NCBI GenBank assembly: GCA_024688365.1
Contig: JAILEG010000043.1
Coordinates: 1-64,000, forward strand
Length of the DNA: 64,000 nucleotides
From: Prevotella sp.
GTDB taxonomy: Bacteria; Bacteroidota; Bacteroidia; Bacteroidales; Bacteroidaceae
Direction: 5' to 3'
A program made the translations under genes and the position numbers. Position 1 is the first letter of the stretch. The number at the start of each line of letters is the position of its first letter. The notes beneath the pieces were generated by a model. The model was not told the origin of the DNA and searched no databases. It was given only the letters and a program-made list of their open reading frames with translations. This document shows positions 8,039 through 16,237 of the stretch, piece after piece.

Positions 8039-8659
8039 CTATCGGGTCTCTCCAAAGTCTCTGCCACTCCGGAAAGGCTTGTAATATCCCATGTCGGCAT
8101 ATTCCAAGAGTTCTTTGTCGCCCCGGCTGTCGCCAAAGGCTGTCAGATGATAGGCTGCCCTGTACGGGTAGCGTGCCAGCAGGCGGTTTACCTTTTCCTG
8201 TCCGTAGCAGTTCGCAGTGAGGAAACGGCCAGTAACAACATTGTCCCGTACTTCGATCCGCGTACCTTCGACTGCTATTTTTTCTCCGAATTCATCGAAG
8301 AAGGGACGCACCCAATCGTCAATACTGGCACTGATGATGACGACATCGCTGCCCTCAGCTATCGCCTGCCGGATTCGCTGTAGCCCCGCGGGACGCATCA
8401 GCCGCCCGCTGTCACGGGCAAAAGCCTGGCAATAATCCTCAAACTGGCTGACCGACATTCCCTTGAAGAACCAGCTGAAGACCCTCTGCTTGGCTTTCCA
8501 ATTGGGATAAAGACGCAGCTTCATCATGACCAGCAGATGACTGTGGAGCAGGAAGCCCATCAGCATTTTCCCGCCTCCATGCACATAGCGGATAAACTCA
8601 AGGAGTGTGTCCCTCGTGGTCAGCGTCCCGTCAAAATCAAATGCACAGACTTCTTTCAT
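8039..8659 (-). CDS. HAD-superfamily phosphatase (SerB/HAD-IB type)
   Basis: A 206-residue protein with the HAD motifs in order: DFDGT (residues 8-12, nucleophile Asp8), ISAS near 108, a Lys in the YGQEKVN segment, and GDSRGDKELL near 176. Its length and alpha-helical cap fit HAD-IB phosphatases. It starts inside the stop of the UbiA-type gene (ATGA). A UbiA-type phosphoribosyltransferase next to a phosphatase recalls the mycobacterial decaprenyl-phosphoryl-ribose pathway, so the substrate may be a polyprenyl-phosphate pentose phosphate. That is inference. The last gene of the operon. Its 3' end is duplicated at 5886-5963. Confidence 0.85.
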   Translation of the reverse strand: MKEVCAFDFDGTLTTRDTLLEFIRYVHGGGKMLMGFLLHSHLLVMMKLRLYPNWKAKQRVFSWFFKGMSVSQFEDYCQAFARDSGRLMRPAGLQRIRQAIAEGSDVVIISASIDDWVRPFFDEFGEKIAVEGTRIEVRDNVVTGRFLTANCYGQEKVNRLLARYPYRAAYHLTAFGDSRGDKELLEYADMGYYKPFRSGRDFGETR

Positions 8660-9534
8660 AGCACATAGATGATAAAGAGGAAGGAAAGACCAAAGGCAAG
8701 AACCACAAACTGGGTGAAGCGGTCACGCAGGATAACCTTTGTGGGGTCGCCGCTCTTCTTGTCGACCACGGCTATCTGAATGTAGCGCAGCAAGCCTACG
8801 AGAACAAACACACTGGTGAGATAAAGGTAGTCAGTATGGAAGTTCTGAATGGTCTCCGGACTGACGGTGTACATGATGTAGCAGACGAGTGTCACACTGG
8901 CCGTAATGGTGATGGCCTGATTGATGAAGGTGAGATTGTAGCGTATGGTGTTCTGCCGGGGTGCCCGTCCTGTCTCGTTCATGCGCACCACGTCATCCCT
9001 GCGCTTGGCGAAGGACAGGAAGAGCATGAGCAGGAAAGTCATCAGCACAATCCACTTGCTCAAATGGATGGAGGTGGCAAAGCCTCCGGCAAGAATACGG
9101 AGGACGAATCCAAATGCCACCACACAGACATCAATGATGGCATATTGCTTCAGCTTGAGGCAATAGGCTATGTTGAGCAACCAGTAGAAGAGGATGACAC
9201 CTGCTGTCTGCGCCTGCTGCTCATGCAACAAAAAGGCCGAAGCCATCGAGAGGACAAACATCAGCAACATCAGCACATAGCCTTGTGAGACGCTGATGTC
9301 ACCTGAAGCCAAAGGGCGGTGGCACTTGAGGGGATGATGACGGTCGTCCTCAACGTCAACAATGTCGTTGAGGCAATAGATGGATGATGCCGCAAAGCTG
9401 AATGACAAGGCGGTCACGAAGCCTTCCCAAAGGGCCTCGGGACTCAGCAACGCTCCTCCGAAGAAGATGGGGAGGAGCACAACGAGGTTCTTGATCCACT
9501 GTTTCGGACGGATTAACCGTATCAGATTCTTCAT
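8656..9534 (-). CDS. UbiA-family prenyltransferase, DPPR-synthase-like
   Basis: A 292-residue integral membrane protein with about nine helices. It begins with the RP-x-QW-x-KN pattern (RPKQWIKN, residues 9-16). The first Asp-rich motif is NDIVDVEDDRHHP (about 56-68), followed by CHRPLASG. A second polar cluster is FAKRRDDV. The N-x-x-D-x-x-x-D-x-x-HP-x-K-x-RP form is characteristic of decaprenyl-phosphate phosphoribosyltransferases, which move phosphoribose from PRPP to polyprenyl phosphate. The adjacent HAD phosphatase and upstream acyltransferases fit synthesis of a lipid-linked pentose donor. A different prenyl acceptor cannot be excluded. Coupled to both neighbours by ATGA overlaps. Confidence 0.85.
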   Translation of the reverse strand: MKNLIRLIRPKQWIKNLVVLLPIFFGGALLSPEALWEGFVTALSFSFAASSIYCLNDIVDVEDDRHHPLKCHRPLASGDISVSQGYVLMLLMFVLSMASAFLLHEQQAQTAGVILFYWLLNIAYCLKLKQYAIIDVCVVAFGFVLRILAGGFATSIHLSKWIVLMTFLLMLFLSFAKRRDDVVRMNETGRAPRQNTIRYNLTFINQAITITASVTLVCYIMYTVSPETIQNFHTDYLYLTSVFVLVGLLRYIQIAVVDKKSGDPTKVILRDRFTQFVVLAFGLSFLFIIYVL

Positions 9535-10556
9535 TTCAGTCTCGCTTCTATAGGGGTTATCACATGGTCAAGGCCTGTATGGAGGAGCCATGCCAAGGGC
9601 ATGGTGACGGCAACCGTTGCCAGGAAGGTGGGCCAATAGCTCCAGTCAAGCATCTCTATATATCGCATGACGAAGTGGTCATGGATAAGATAGGCCTCCA
9701 AGCTCAACGCACCGACCAGCTTGAAAGCCCTGTTAAATGCCTGTGGGGTGCGGCGGAAAACACGGTTGAGCATAAGGATGGATGTGACGGTCAGCGGGAT
9801 ATAGAGCATGCGCTCCAGGAAAAGCGGGAACTGTCCGTGCTTCTCCTGTTCCAGGAAGATGCTGGAGGCAAGCGCCATGACGAACATCAGGAGAATCATC
9901 CAAATGGACGTGCCATCCATCGTCTCCCCCCGCTTCACCGCCGCAGCAATGTTGATACCGATGAAATAGATGGGTACACGGCTCCAGAAGATTTCCAAGT
10001 GCCCCACAGCCTCATGAATGGGGGTGACATACTGCACCAGGATGCACCACATGATCATTGCCACGGGCAGCCAACGGTAGATGGGATGCCTGAGGATAAG
10101 GTTCATATAGAACGGGCTGACAAGGTAGAGCATCATGATGGCAGGGATGTACCAAAAGGTCAACTCATCGTTCAGCCAAAAGTCCCAGTTGATGGAAATA
10201 TCGCCGATGAGATCGGCAATATTCACACTGTGCCCTCCATGCCTGACCAGTTCGGGACAAAACATGTCAGGAATGTAATACAGGCAGGCTATAATCAGCC
10301 ATGCCGGATAGACCCGCAGGAAACGGCGGATGAAGAAATGACGGAGGGAAGGCTGCTTGGTCCATGAGAACCACAGCCCCATGCCACTGAGGAAGAGGAA
10401 TATGTCGACCCCAATATTACCCATCCTGCGCAGTCCGAAGAAAGCATCGTCACGGGGAAGTCCCACGTGGAAGAGGATGACGAAGAACATTGCCGCCCCC
10501 ATCAGTTCGCCGCGGTAGCGGCTGATATTTGCCAGTTCTATATCCTTTATCTTCAT
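9531..10556 (-). CDS. acyltransferase 3 (OafA-like) membrane protein 1
   Basis: A 341-residue protein with about ten membrane helices. It carries the acyltransferase-3 signature: an early helix with the catalytic-type His (FFVILFHVGLP, near residue 26), then GVDIFLFLSGMGLWFSW and an R-R-F-x-R-[VI]-YPAW motif (FIRRFLRVYPAW). Members O-acetylate or O-succinylate sugars of surface glycans, using acyl-CoA at the inner membrane. It follows another member of the same family with an ATGA overlap. The acceptor is unknown; the operon suggests an envelope polysaccharide or its lipid-linked precursor. Confidence 0.85.
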   Translation of the reverse strand: MKIKDIELANISRYRGELMGAAMFFVILFHVGLPRDDAFFGLRRMGNIGVDIFLFLSGMGLWFSWTKQPSLRHFFIRRFLRVYPAWLIIACLYYIPDMFCPELVRHGGHSVNIADLIGDISINWDFWLNDELTFWYIPAIMMLYLVSPFYMNLILRHPIYRWLPVAMIMWCILVQYVTPIHEAVGHLEIFWSRVPIYFIGINIAAAVKRGETMDGTSIWMILLMFVMALASSIFLEQEKHGQFPLFLERMLYIPLTVTSILMLNRVFRRTPQAFNRAFKLVGALSLEAYLIHDHFVMRYIEMLDWSYWPTFLATVAVTMPLAWLLHTGLDHVITPIEARLK

Positions 10557-11758
10557 TTTCTCATCGATGGATTGGGGATTTTCTTCATGAGTTCCTTAAA
10601 CAGCCATGCCAGGCAGACAGAGGCAATGGCATAGAGCAGCAGTCCCGTCCAGTAATCTCCTCCACGGGAGATTGGAATGAATATCTTTCTCGTAATAGGA
10701 TGACAGACAAAGAGGGCGGCCGAGATGCCTCCCAACCATGCGAGCGACTGCATCAGGCCAGTGCTGAGACGGTCGGCAAGCCAAAAGGTGAGCTGCATGC
10801 TGCCGACCAGTTTCACGAAACTGATAGATGCCACACATACTGCCAGCGGCACAAGATACCACGTCAGACTGCTGAAGCTCATCAGCAGGATGGCAAGCAT
10901 GGAAACAACGAAGGCGACAAGATGGGTAGCCACGCTCCAAGGACGCATATACCGGGCATAGAGGATTCCGGCACCAAAGGGGAGCATGCCACCAACGAAG
11001 TTGTAACGCCAGCGGTTCAATGCCTCGCCGTCTGGCTCGCAGGCCAGCTGAATGGCTGTACAGGCAATGATCAGCAGCACGTTCCAAGCCCAATGCCGCC
11101 GGTAAAGGAAGAGACGATAGACGATGTAAAGCTGTATCATCAACCCGAAGAACCAGTATGGCCCTGGCCAGATGATGTCGTCAGGATGAGGGAGCATATT
11201 ATTGAAAAGTCCCAGCTGGGCAATGACATCCATGACAGCATAATGGTGCTGCCCAGGAGTTACGGCATCGAGCATCGTAAAGGCGACAAAACCGACAATC
11301 ATCATGCGGAAGAGCTTCAGCCAGTGATACCTGATGAAACCGCCAACGGGAAGCGTTGCCCTGGACTGACCGGGCAGCGAGGCTTTCTCATACTTCATCG
11401 TCAAGCCATAAGCTGACAGGAAGAGGAACACGGGCACTCCGTAATGTCCGAAGAATGACAGCATATGAAAGAGGAACAGCTCATTCCAAGGGGCGTGTAT
11501 CACCTGATGAAACCAGTCCACGTTCTGCTGGAAATACTGATACTCGTTCTCCTTGACCACAGGAGAAAGCCAGTGGCAGTAATTGTGGAGGAAGATTCCC
11601 AAGATGGCTATTCCCCGCAGGGCATTACACTCGGTTCGGGAAAGCAAGGGGACCGCCGTGCCCTCCCCATGCCCTTCAGACGGAAGTATCTTCCCGCATC
11701 CGCCTAAGGGAGCGGATGTCATGTTGCCACTGTCAACGTTATGGTCTTTGCTCTGCAT
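10553..11758 (-). CDS. acyltransferase 3 (OafA-like) membrane protein 2
   Basis: A 401-residue protein with about ten helices and an N-terminal polar extension of about 40 residues. Family features: RGIAILGIFLHNYCHW (His in the first helix), then HYGVPVFLFLSAYGLTMKY, and a basic FIRYHWLKLFRM segment. A longer first periplasmic loop than its neighbour suggests a different acceptor. An in-frame ATG at codon 13 is an alternative start. No TAnnTTTG box was found in the 197 bases upstream, so it may be transcribed from the promoter before the sulfatase-like gene. Confidence 0.8.
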   Translation of the reverse strand: MQSKDHNVDSGNMTSAPLGGCGKILPSEGHGEGTAVPLLSRTECNALRGIAILGIFLHNYCHWLSPVVKENEYQYFQQNVDWFHQVIHAPWNELFLFHMLSFFGHYGVPVFLFLSAYGLTMKYEKASLPGQSRATLPVGGFIRYHWLKLFRMMIVGFVAFTMLDAVTPGQHHYAVMDVIAQLGLFNNMLPHPDDIIWPGPYWFFGLMIQLYIVYRLFLYRRHWAWNVLLIIACTAIQLACEPDGEALNRWRYNFVGGMLPFGAGILYARYMRPWSVATHLVAFVVSMLAILLMSFSSLTWYLVPLAVCVASISFVKLVGSMQLTFWLADRLSTGLMQSLAWLGGISAALFVCHPITRKIFIPISRGGDYWTGLLLYAIASVCLAWLFKELMKKIPNPSMRK

Positions 11759-11798
11759 TGCGCTTTATGTTTTTACTCTGTTCTTTGATTTTACTCTG

Positions 11799-11955
11799 TT
11801 ATGACTCCGCACCATCCTTGATGAGATTTGACAGCCATGTGTACTTGTATTCCACAGCTGTGTCTTTTCCTCTTGCGATCCACTCTTTGCTGCCTGCCAC
11901 CCTCTGCGAGTACCTCTCTTTGGAATCCACGGGGAGAGCTTCGGGGAGAGATGCT
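11799..11955 (-). other. coding-like stretch after the phosphoethanolamine transferase
   Basis: Directly after the stop of the 11956-13776 gene, the -1 frame stays open to a TAA at 11799-11801. It reads as plausible protein: ALPVDSKERYSQRVAGSKEW, then IARGKDTAVEYKYTWLSNLI. No ATG serves it; a GTG codon precedes DSKERY. It may be a C-terminal extension lost by a frameshift near 11960-11990, a remnant of another gene, or chance. Confidence 0.35.
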
Positions 11956-13776
11956 TCAAAGCTTATCGTAGTCCGTGGTATTCTTGAGTATCCTCGGCCG
12001 TTTCTCATTGTATCTTGGACTGAGGACATTGTATTCGGCATGATAGTCCTTCGTGCCTATGCCAGCCAGGTAAAGCAGCATGTGAGGCAAGGCATCCGTC
12101 ATGAAACGGCGGTCTTTTGCCCCGATGATTTCCTGGAAGACATCAGGATGCTTGGCTGCGAACTTATGGGAGCAGTAAACCCAGAAAGGTATCTCAAACT
12201 CGTAGCGTGCCAAGTCGTAGTCGATGGCTGCCGAGTGATTGCGGCAGATGAAGCCACGGTTGCCTTCATAACACTCCTCGCCGTGGTCAGGCATGTAGAT
12301 GACAATGGCTTCCTTATCCTCAAACCGCCTGACAATCTGGTCGACGATGGAGTCGTTATAAAGTACGGCATTGTCATAGTGGGCGAGCATGCCACGCTGC
12401 TGTGGGGTGAGATCGGGACGTTTCTCAGCATAATCTTCTGCACTGAACTTGCGCCGGTCAGCCGGATAGCGTTGCCGATATGACACGTGCTGCCCGATGA
12501 GATGGAAGATTATCAGGTTATGGGCAGTGTTGCGGGACTGCTGGTGCTTGTCATAATCATCCAGCAATCCACGGTCAAAACGGTAAAGCTGGTCATTTCG
12601 GGAGTCGAACATGGCTTCCGACAACTCGGGATGGTTCAGGAAGAAACCGCCACTGAAGTCATACACGGCTTCCTTTGCCTTGGGAAGAAACTGATTGGTG
12701 ATAAACGTGACGTGATAGCCTGCCTTGCGGAACAGCTCTGGAAAGAGGGGGTAGTCACACCACTCCCCTTCCTGTCCGACGACATGGAGAGAAAAGACAT
12801 TCTTGAACACGAAGCTGGTCAGGTTCCATGGAGCAACAACATCACTGAAGGGAACCAGCAGGCCCGACTTCTCCAGCTTTATCTGCCGGGGGGTGGTAGG
12901 CATGAAGTAACCATACTGCTCAGAGTGTTGCTTGCCATAGCTTTCACCGATGATAAGGACGATATTGGGAGTCTTGAACGAGCAACTGTCTACCTGCATC
13001 TTGTCCTTGGCAGCAATGAGACGGTCAATCTGCTCGGATGCCAGCTCATTGGAGAAAACACTGAACACAAGACGGTAGACTGGCAAATAGAACTGGGCAC
13101 AGTCCCTGGTGGTCAGCTCATGCTCCACAGCCCCGATGGTGCGTAAGGAGAACATCTGCGCCATCTCATTCTTATTATGGGATGAGCTGACCGCCGACCA
13201 GCACAAGAGGGCTGCACAGAGTCCGCCAAGTACAGGCTGCATGCGGTCAAGACAATGACCGGCCGCACTGAGACGGGCACTGAACGATGCTGGCAACTGT
13301 TTTTTCACCAATCCCCAGAAGGCTGTAAGAATGTGGATGAGCATGACAAGCATAACCAAACCGACACTGGAGAGAATAAGGTCTGCCGTAATATAGCTGC
13401 TGAAGAACTCGCTTGCCTCACGCCCATCAGTCTCTCCAACGAGCAAGAGCATGGAGGGATTCAGCGTTGACTGGAACTTCTCCCAGCAGAACACATCAGC
13501 AATGGTGGTGGCATAGGCTATGAAATACAGAAAAGCACGGATCCATCGGCGAATTCTCATTGGTATCAACGTGAGCAGAAGGCACACGATATAAAGATCA
13601 AGGAACAGCTCCAGCCACAGGTTTCCATACACCGTTGCATCTGGGTTATTGGCAGGCAGTTCCTCGTAGGATACAAGGATGCCGATAAGATACATGAAGA
13701 AAAAGAATGAGGCATTAGCCCTTATGGGCAGGCACACCTTACTCAACAGGCCGACAGCACTTCTCAAGAATTTCAT
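11956..13776 (-). CDS. phosphoethanolamine transferase (EptA/CptA-like, sulfatase fold)
   Basis: A 606-residue protein. Five N-terminal membrane helices (about residues 20-225) precede a periplasmic alkaline-phosphatase/sulfatase domain. Visible motifs: NIVLIIGESYGKQHSEQYGY with the GE-S nucleophile position, TSFVFKNVFS, and the metal-site motifs YMPDHGEECYEG and RNHSAAIDY. Relatives transfer phosphoethanolamine from phosphatidylethanolamine to lipid A, core sugars or other glycans. Ser where many homologues have Thr as nucleophile is chemically plausible. It heads a five-gene minus-strand series that ends at 8039 and has its own promoter at 13795-13825. The acceptor is unknown. Confidence 0.85.
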   Translation of the reverse strand: MKFLRSAVGLLSKVCLPIRANASFFFFMYLIGILVSYEELPANNPDATVYGNLWLELFLDLYIVCLLLTLIPMRIRRWIRAFLYFIAYATTIADVFCWEKFQSTLNPSMLLLVGETDGREASEFFSSYITADLILSSVGLVMLVMLIHILTAFWGLVKKQLPASFSARLSAAGHCLDRMQPVLGGLCAALLCWSAVSSSHNKNEMAQMFSLRTIGAVEHELTTRDCAQFYLPVYRLVFSVFSNELASEQIDRLIAAKDKMQVDSCSFKTPNIVLIIGESYGKQHSEQYGYFMPTTPRQIKLEKSGLLVPFSDVVAPWNLTSFVFKNVFSLHVVGQEGEWCDYPLFPELFRKAGYHVTFITNQFLPKAKEAVYDFSGGFFLNHPELSEAMFDSRNDQLYRFDRGLLDDYDKHQQSRNTAHNLIIFHLIGQHVSYRQRYPADRRKFSAEDYAEKRPDLTPQQRGMLAHYDNAVLYNDSIVDQIVRRFEDKEAIVIYMPDHGEECYEGNRGFICRNHSAAIDYDLARYEFEIPFWVYCSHKFAAKHPDVFQEIIGAKDRRFMTDALPHMLLYLAGIGTKDYHAEYNVLSPRYNEKRPRILKNTTDYDKL

Positions 13777-13794
13777 CTATACGTATATTTAGTG

Positions 13795-13825
13795 CAAAGT
13801 TAACTTAATTTTATGATATGTCAAG
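13795..13825 (-). promoter_or_regulatory. promoter of the phosphoethanolamine transferase operon
   Basis: Minus-strand TAACTTTG (13795-13802) with CTTG 19 bases upstream (CAAG at 13822-13825). Confidence 0.75.
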
Positions 13826-13861
13826 TTTTAAAGCGACAATTAACATTTCAAGCCAAAAGGC

Positions 13862-14359
13862 TCAATGGTGGATATTCAGAAAAACATCTATGGCTTTCGG
13901 GGACTTCAGCTTATCCGTATCCACATCGCATAAGCAACCATAATAAAGCGGCTTTCGGAACGGACCGCACAGTTCATCTATCCCGACATTATCCGTATTT
14001 GTGGCCAAGATTCCGTAATAAATAATCACTTGGTATTTGCTGTCACGATAGACCACCTCCTCCTGTGCGGCAGCCACAGGCCATGCCATAAACAGTTGGA
14101 ACAGTATGACAGGCGGGACCAAGAGCCAAAGAACCGTATACAGACAGCCTAAAGCTGCATTTCCATCCTCATTCCACCTTTTCTTGACAAAGTGAGCAAC
14201 AAGGATAAGAATGATCCAAGGCATCGTAAACAGCACAAATGTCCCCACTGCCCATCGCAGATGCCAAGGCGACAGGACATCGAACACTATCCACACCAGC
14301 TCCGCACAGAACAGACAGCGCAAGACTTTCAGGAACATAGAACATGGGATTACCGTCAT
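13862..14359 (-). CDS. hypothetical membrane protein, possibly frameshifted at its 5' end
   Basis: 165 residues from ATG 14359. Hydrophobic helices lie near residues 9-27, 37-57 and 72-95, followed by a soluble C-terminal part with YRDSKYQVIIYYGIL. I do not recognise it. A TATATTTG box at 14435-14442 on this strand could drive it. Upstream, the other frame from ATG 14489 encodes a convincing membrane segment (CVTIFAGIISICLLVYPAVI) that runs into this gene at about 14340-14370. So a longer gene may have lost its frame there. Confidence 0.5.
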   Translation of the reverse strand: MTVIPCSMFLKVLRCLFCAELVWIVFDVLSPWHLRWAVGTFVLFTMPWIILILVAHFVKKRWNEDGNAALGCLYTVLWLLVPPVILFQLFMAWPVAAAQEEVVYRDSKYQVIIYYGILATNTDNVGIDELCGPFRKPLYYGCLCDVDTDKLKSPKAIDVFLNIHH

Positions 14360-14434
14360 TATTATTGGGCAAACTGAAGATTACGTAACCTATCACTGCT
14401 GGATAAACCAGCAGACAAATACTTATTATGCCTG

Positions 14435-14442
14435 CAAATATA
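14435..14442 (-). promoter_or_regulatory. possible promoter -7 box (minus)
   Basis: TATATTTG on the minus strand, about 80 bases before the ATG at 14359; divergent from the licD promoter. Confidence 0.45.
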
Positions 14443-14506
14443 GTCACACATGGCTGAAACAGCAAACATTTTACATCAAAATCATGCATAGAACAATAGT
14501 TTTCAG

Positions 14507-14514
14507 TATCTTTG
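14507..14514 (+). promoter_or_regulatory. promoter -7 box of the licD operon
   Basis: TATCTTTG, ending 21 bases before the licD-family ATG. Confidence 0.6.
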
Positions 14515-14535
14515 CAGCAACCATAACAACGGATA

Positions 14536-15366
14536 ATGACAGAAACCTTCAACACAGGAGAGACCCAAGAGAGCCTGCGACAGGAGTACAATCCTGACGG
14601 CTCAGTGCTGCGACATGCGCAGTTGCGGATGCTCGACATGGCCATCTACCTACAGGAGACGGCCCGGAAAATCGGTGTCCCCTGCCGACTTGACGGCGGA
14701 AATGTACTGGGAGCCTTGCGGCATGGAGGCTTTATCCCCTGGGATGACGACATAGACATGGTGGTCAGTCATAAGGATTTCAAACGTCTCTGCGATTATC
14801 TGAAAGCCCATCCTCACCCACAATACGTACTGCAGGACAATGACACCGACCCTGGATTCTATAAGGAATGGGCATGCCTGCGTGACCTGAAAAGCGAGAA
14901 CCGCAGCCATGACAGCCATGACAGTGCCGACCGGAGGGTACATGAGGCGCAGAAGTTCAGAGGTCTGCATGTTGACATCTTCCCCTATGAAGGCAACATG
15001 ATTCCCTGGCTGCAACATCTGGCTGCCAAGCTGTCGGTAAACGTCAACCTGAGATTCGCCGGGCGGCATCCCCGGCTGGCACAGGCATCCTATAACCTGC
15101 TGCACTATATGGTCTTTCCCGCCTTCCGTCTGATTGGCAAAGCGTTTGGCAATCCTGACCGGTTCATGCACTCTTACGGAGCATGGTTCTACGAACAGAA
15201 CCCACGCCGCTGCATGATTCCGCACAAGGACATCGTCTTTGAGGGCTACACCTTTGAGGGGCCAGCCGACCCTGATGAGCTTTGCAGGATTGCATACGGA
15301 AACTATATGGAGCTTCCACCACGCAACAAACGGGACCGTCACAAAGTGGATGTAATATTCAAGTAA
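14536..15366 (+). CDS. LicD-family phosphotransferase
   Basis: A 276-residue cytoplasmic protein. It shows the LicD nucleotidyltransferase core: CRLDGGNVLGALRHGGFIPW followed by DDDIDMVV (about residues 55-80), and later FRGLHVDIFPYEG. LicD proteins move phosphocholine, or polyol phosphates in relatives such as fukutin, from a CDP donor to a sugar. The next gene begins immediately after its stop and encodes a CTP-dependent cytidylyltransferase. The pair therefore probably makes and transfers a CDP-activated group onto a surface glycan. First gene of a four-gene plus-strand operon. Confidence 0.88.
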   Translation: MTETFNTGETQESLRQEYNPDGSVLRHAQLRMLDMAIYLQETARKIGVPCRLDGGNVLGALRHGGFIPWDDDIDMVVSHKDFKRLCDYLKAHPHPQYVLQDNDTDPGFYKEWACLRDLKSENRSHDSHDSADRRVHEAQKFRGLHVDIFPYEGNMIPWLQHLAAKLSVNVNLRFAGRHPRLAQASYNLLHYMVFPAFRLIGKAFGNPDRFMHSYGAWFYEQNPRRCMIPHKDIVFEGYTFEGPADPDELCRIAYGNYMELPPRNKRDRHKVDVIFK

Positions 15367-16086
15367 ATGAACATAGCCGTAATCTTTGCCGGAGGATCGG
15401 GACTCCGGATGCACACGAAATCACGCCCGAAGCAGTTTCTCGACCTCAACGGGAAGCCTATCATCATCTACACGCTGGAACTGTTCGACAATCATCCGGC
15501 TATAGATGCCATTGTCGTTGCCTGCATAGAGAGCTGGATTCCTTTCCTGGAGAAGCAGATCCGCAAGTTCGAGATAAACAAAGTGGTGAAGATCGTTCCC
15601 GGAGGAAGTACCGGACAGGAATCTATCTACAACGGGCTGTGCGCCGCTGAGGTCTATGCTGCCGGCAAGGAAGCCAACGTCCTGATTCATGACGGTGTGC
15701 GACCGCTTATTACAGAGGAGACTATCACTGACAACATAATCAAGGTGGAAGAATGTGGAAGCTGCATCACCTGCGTGCCGGCAACCGAGACATTTGTCGT
15801 CAAACAGGCGGATGGCTCACTTGAGATACCCTCCCGTGCCGACTCGCTCATCGCCCGTGCCCCTCAGAGCTTCCGCCTTACTGACATCATGGCTGCCCAC
15901 CAGCGCGCTCTACAGGAGGGCCGCAACGATTTCATCGACTCCTGCACGATGATGAGCCACTATGGCTACAGGCTGGGAACCATCATCGGACCTATGGAAA
16001 ACATCAAGATCACCACCCCTACCGACTTCTTCGTACTGCGGGCTATGGTGAAAGTACACGAAGACCAGCAGATTTTCGGACTGTAA
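15367..16086 (+). CDS. TarI/IspD-type cytidylyltransferase
   Basis: A 239-residue protein with the cytidylyltransferase loop IFAGGSGLRMHTKSRPKQFL (residues 6-25) and its CTP-binding Arg and Lys. Later come GGSTGQESIYNGL, HDGVRPLI and the C-terminal ENIKITTPTDF motif. These occur in both IspD (MEP pathway) and TarI/Bcs1 (CDP-ribitol synthesis). I prefer a polyol-phosphate enzyme because it begins at the base after the licD stop (TAA-ATG). The 'SRADSLIARAPQSFR' segment is also TarI-like. If no other ispD exists in the genome, this call should be reversed. Confidence 0.8.
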   Translation: MNIAVIFAGGSGLRMHTKSRPKQFLDLNGKPIIIYTLELFDNHPAIDAIVVACIESWIPFLEKQIRKFEINKVVKIVPGGSTGQESIYNGLCAAEVYAAGKEANVLIHDGVRPLITEETITDNIIKVEECGSCITCVPATETFVVKQADGSLEIPSRADSLIARAPQSFRLTDIMAAHQRALQEGRNDFIDSCTMMSHYGYRLGTIIGPMENIKITTPTDFFVLRAMVKVHEDQQIFGL

Positions 16087-16237
16087 GCGTCCCCCAGCCC
16101 CTCCATTGGGAATGGGGAGATTGAGAAAAACATTTGTCATAACATTGCCAAAGGAAACTGGCTTTTGACAGTAGTCAGCTTTCAAATCATGAAAAAAACG
16201 TGCAGACGGTAAAAGAAAGACAGAAAGAAACAAGAAC

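Noticed and set aside
9564..10367. 267-codon plus-strand frame inside the acyltransferase gene
   Set aside because: Composition is that of an antisense shadow; the minus-strand protein has clear family motifs.
16087..16237. Terminator between the cytidylyltransferase and the SDR gene
   Set aside because: The CCCATT/AATGGG hairpin has no T-run, and the downstream gene has no promoter box, so the operon probably continues.
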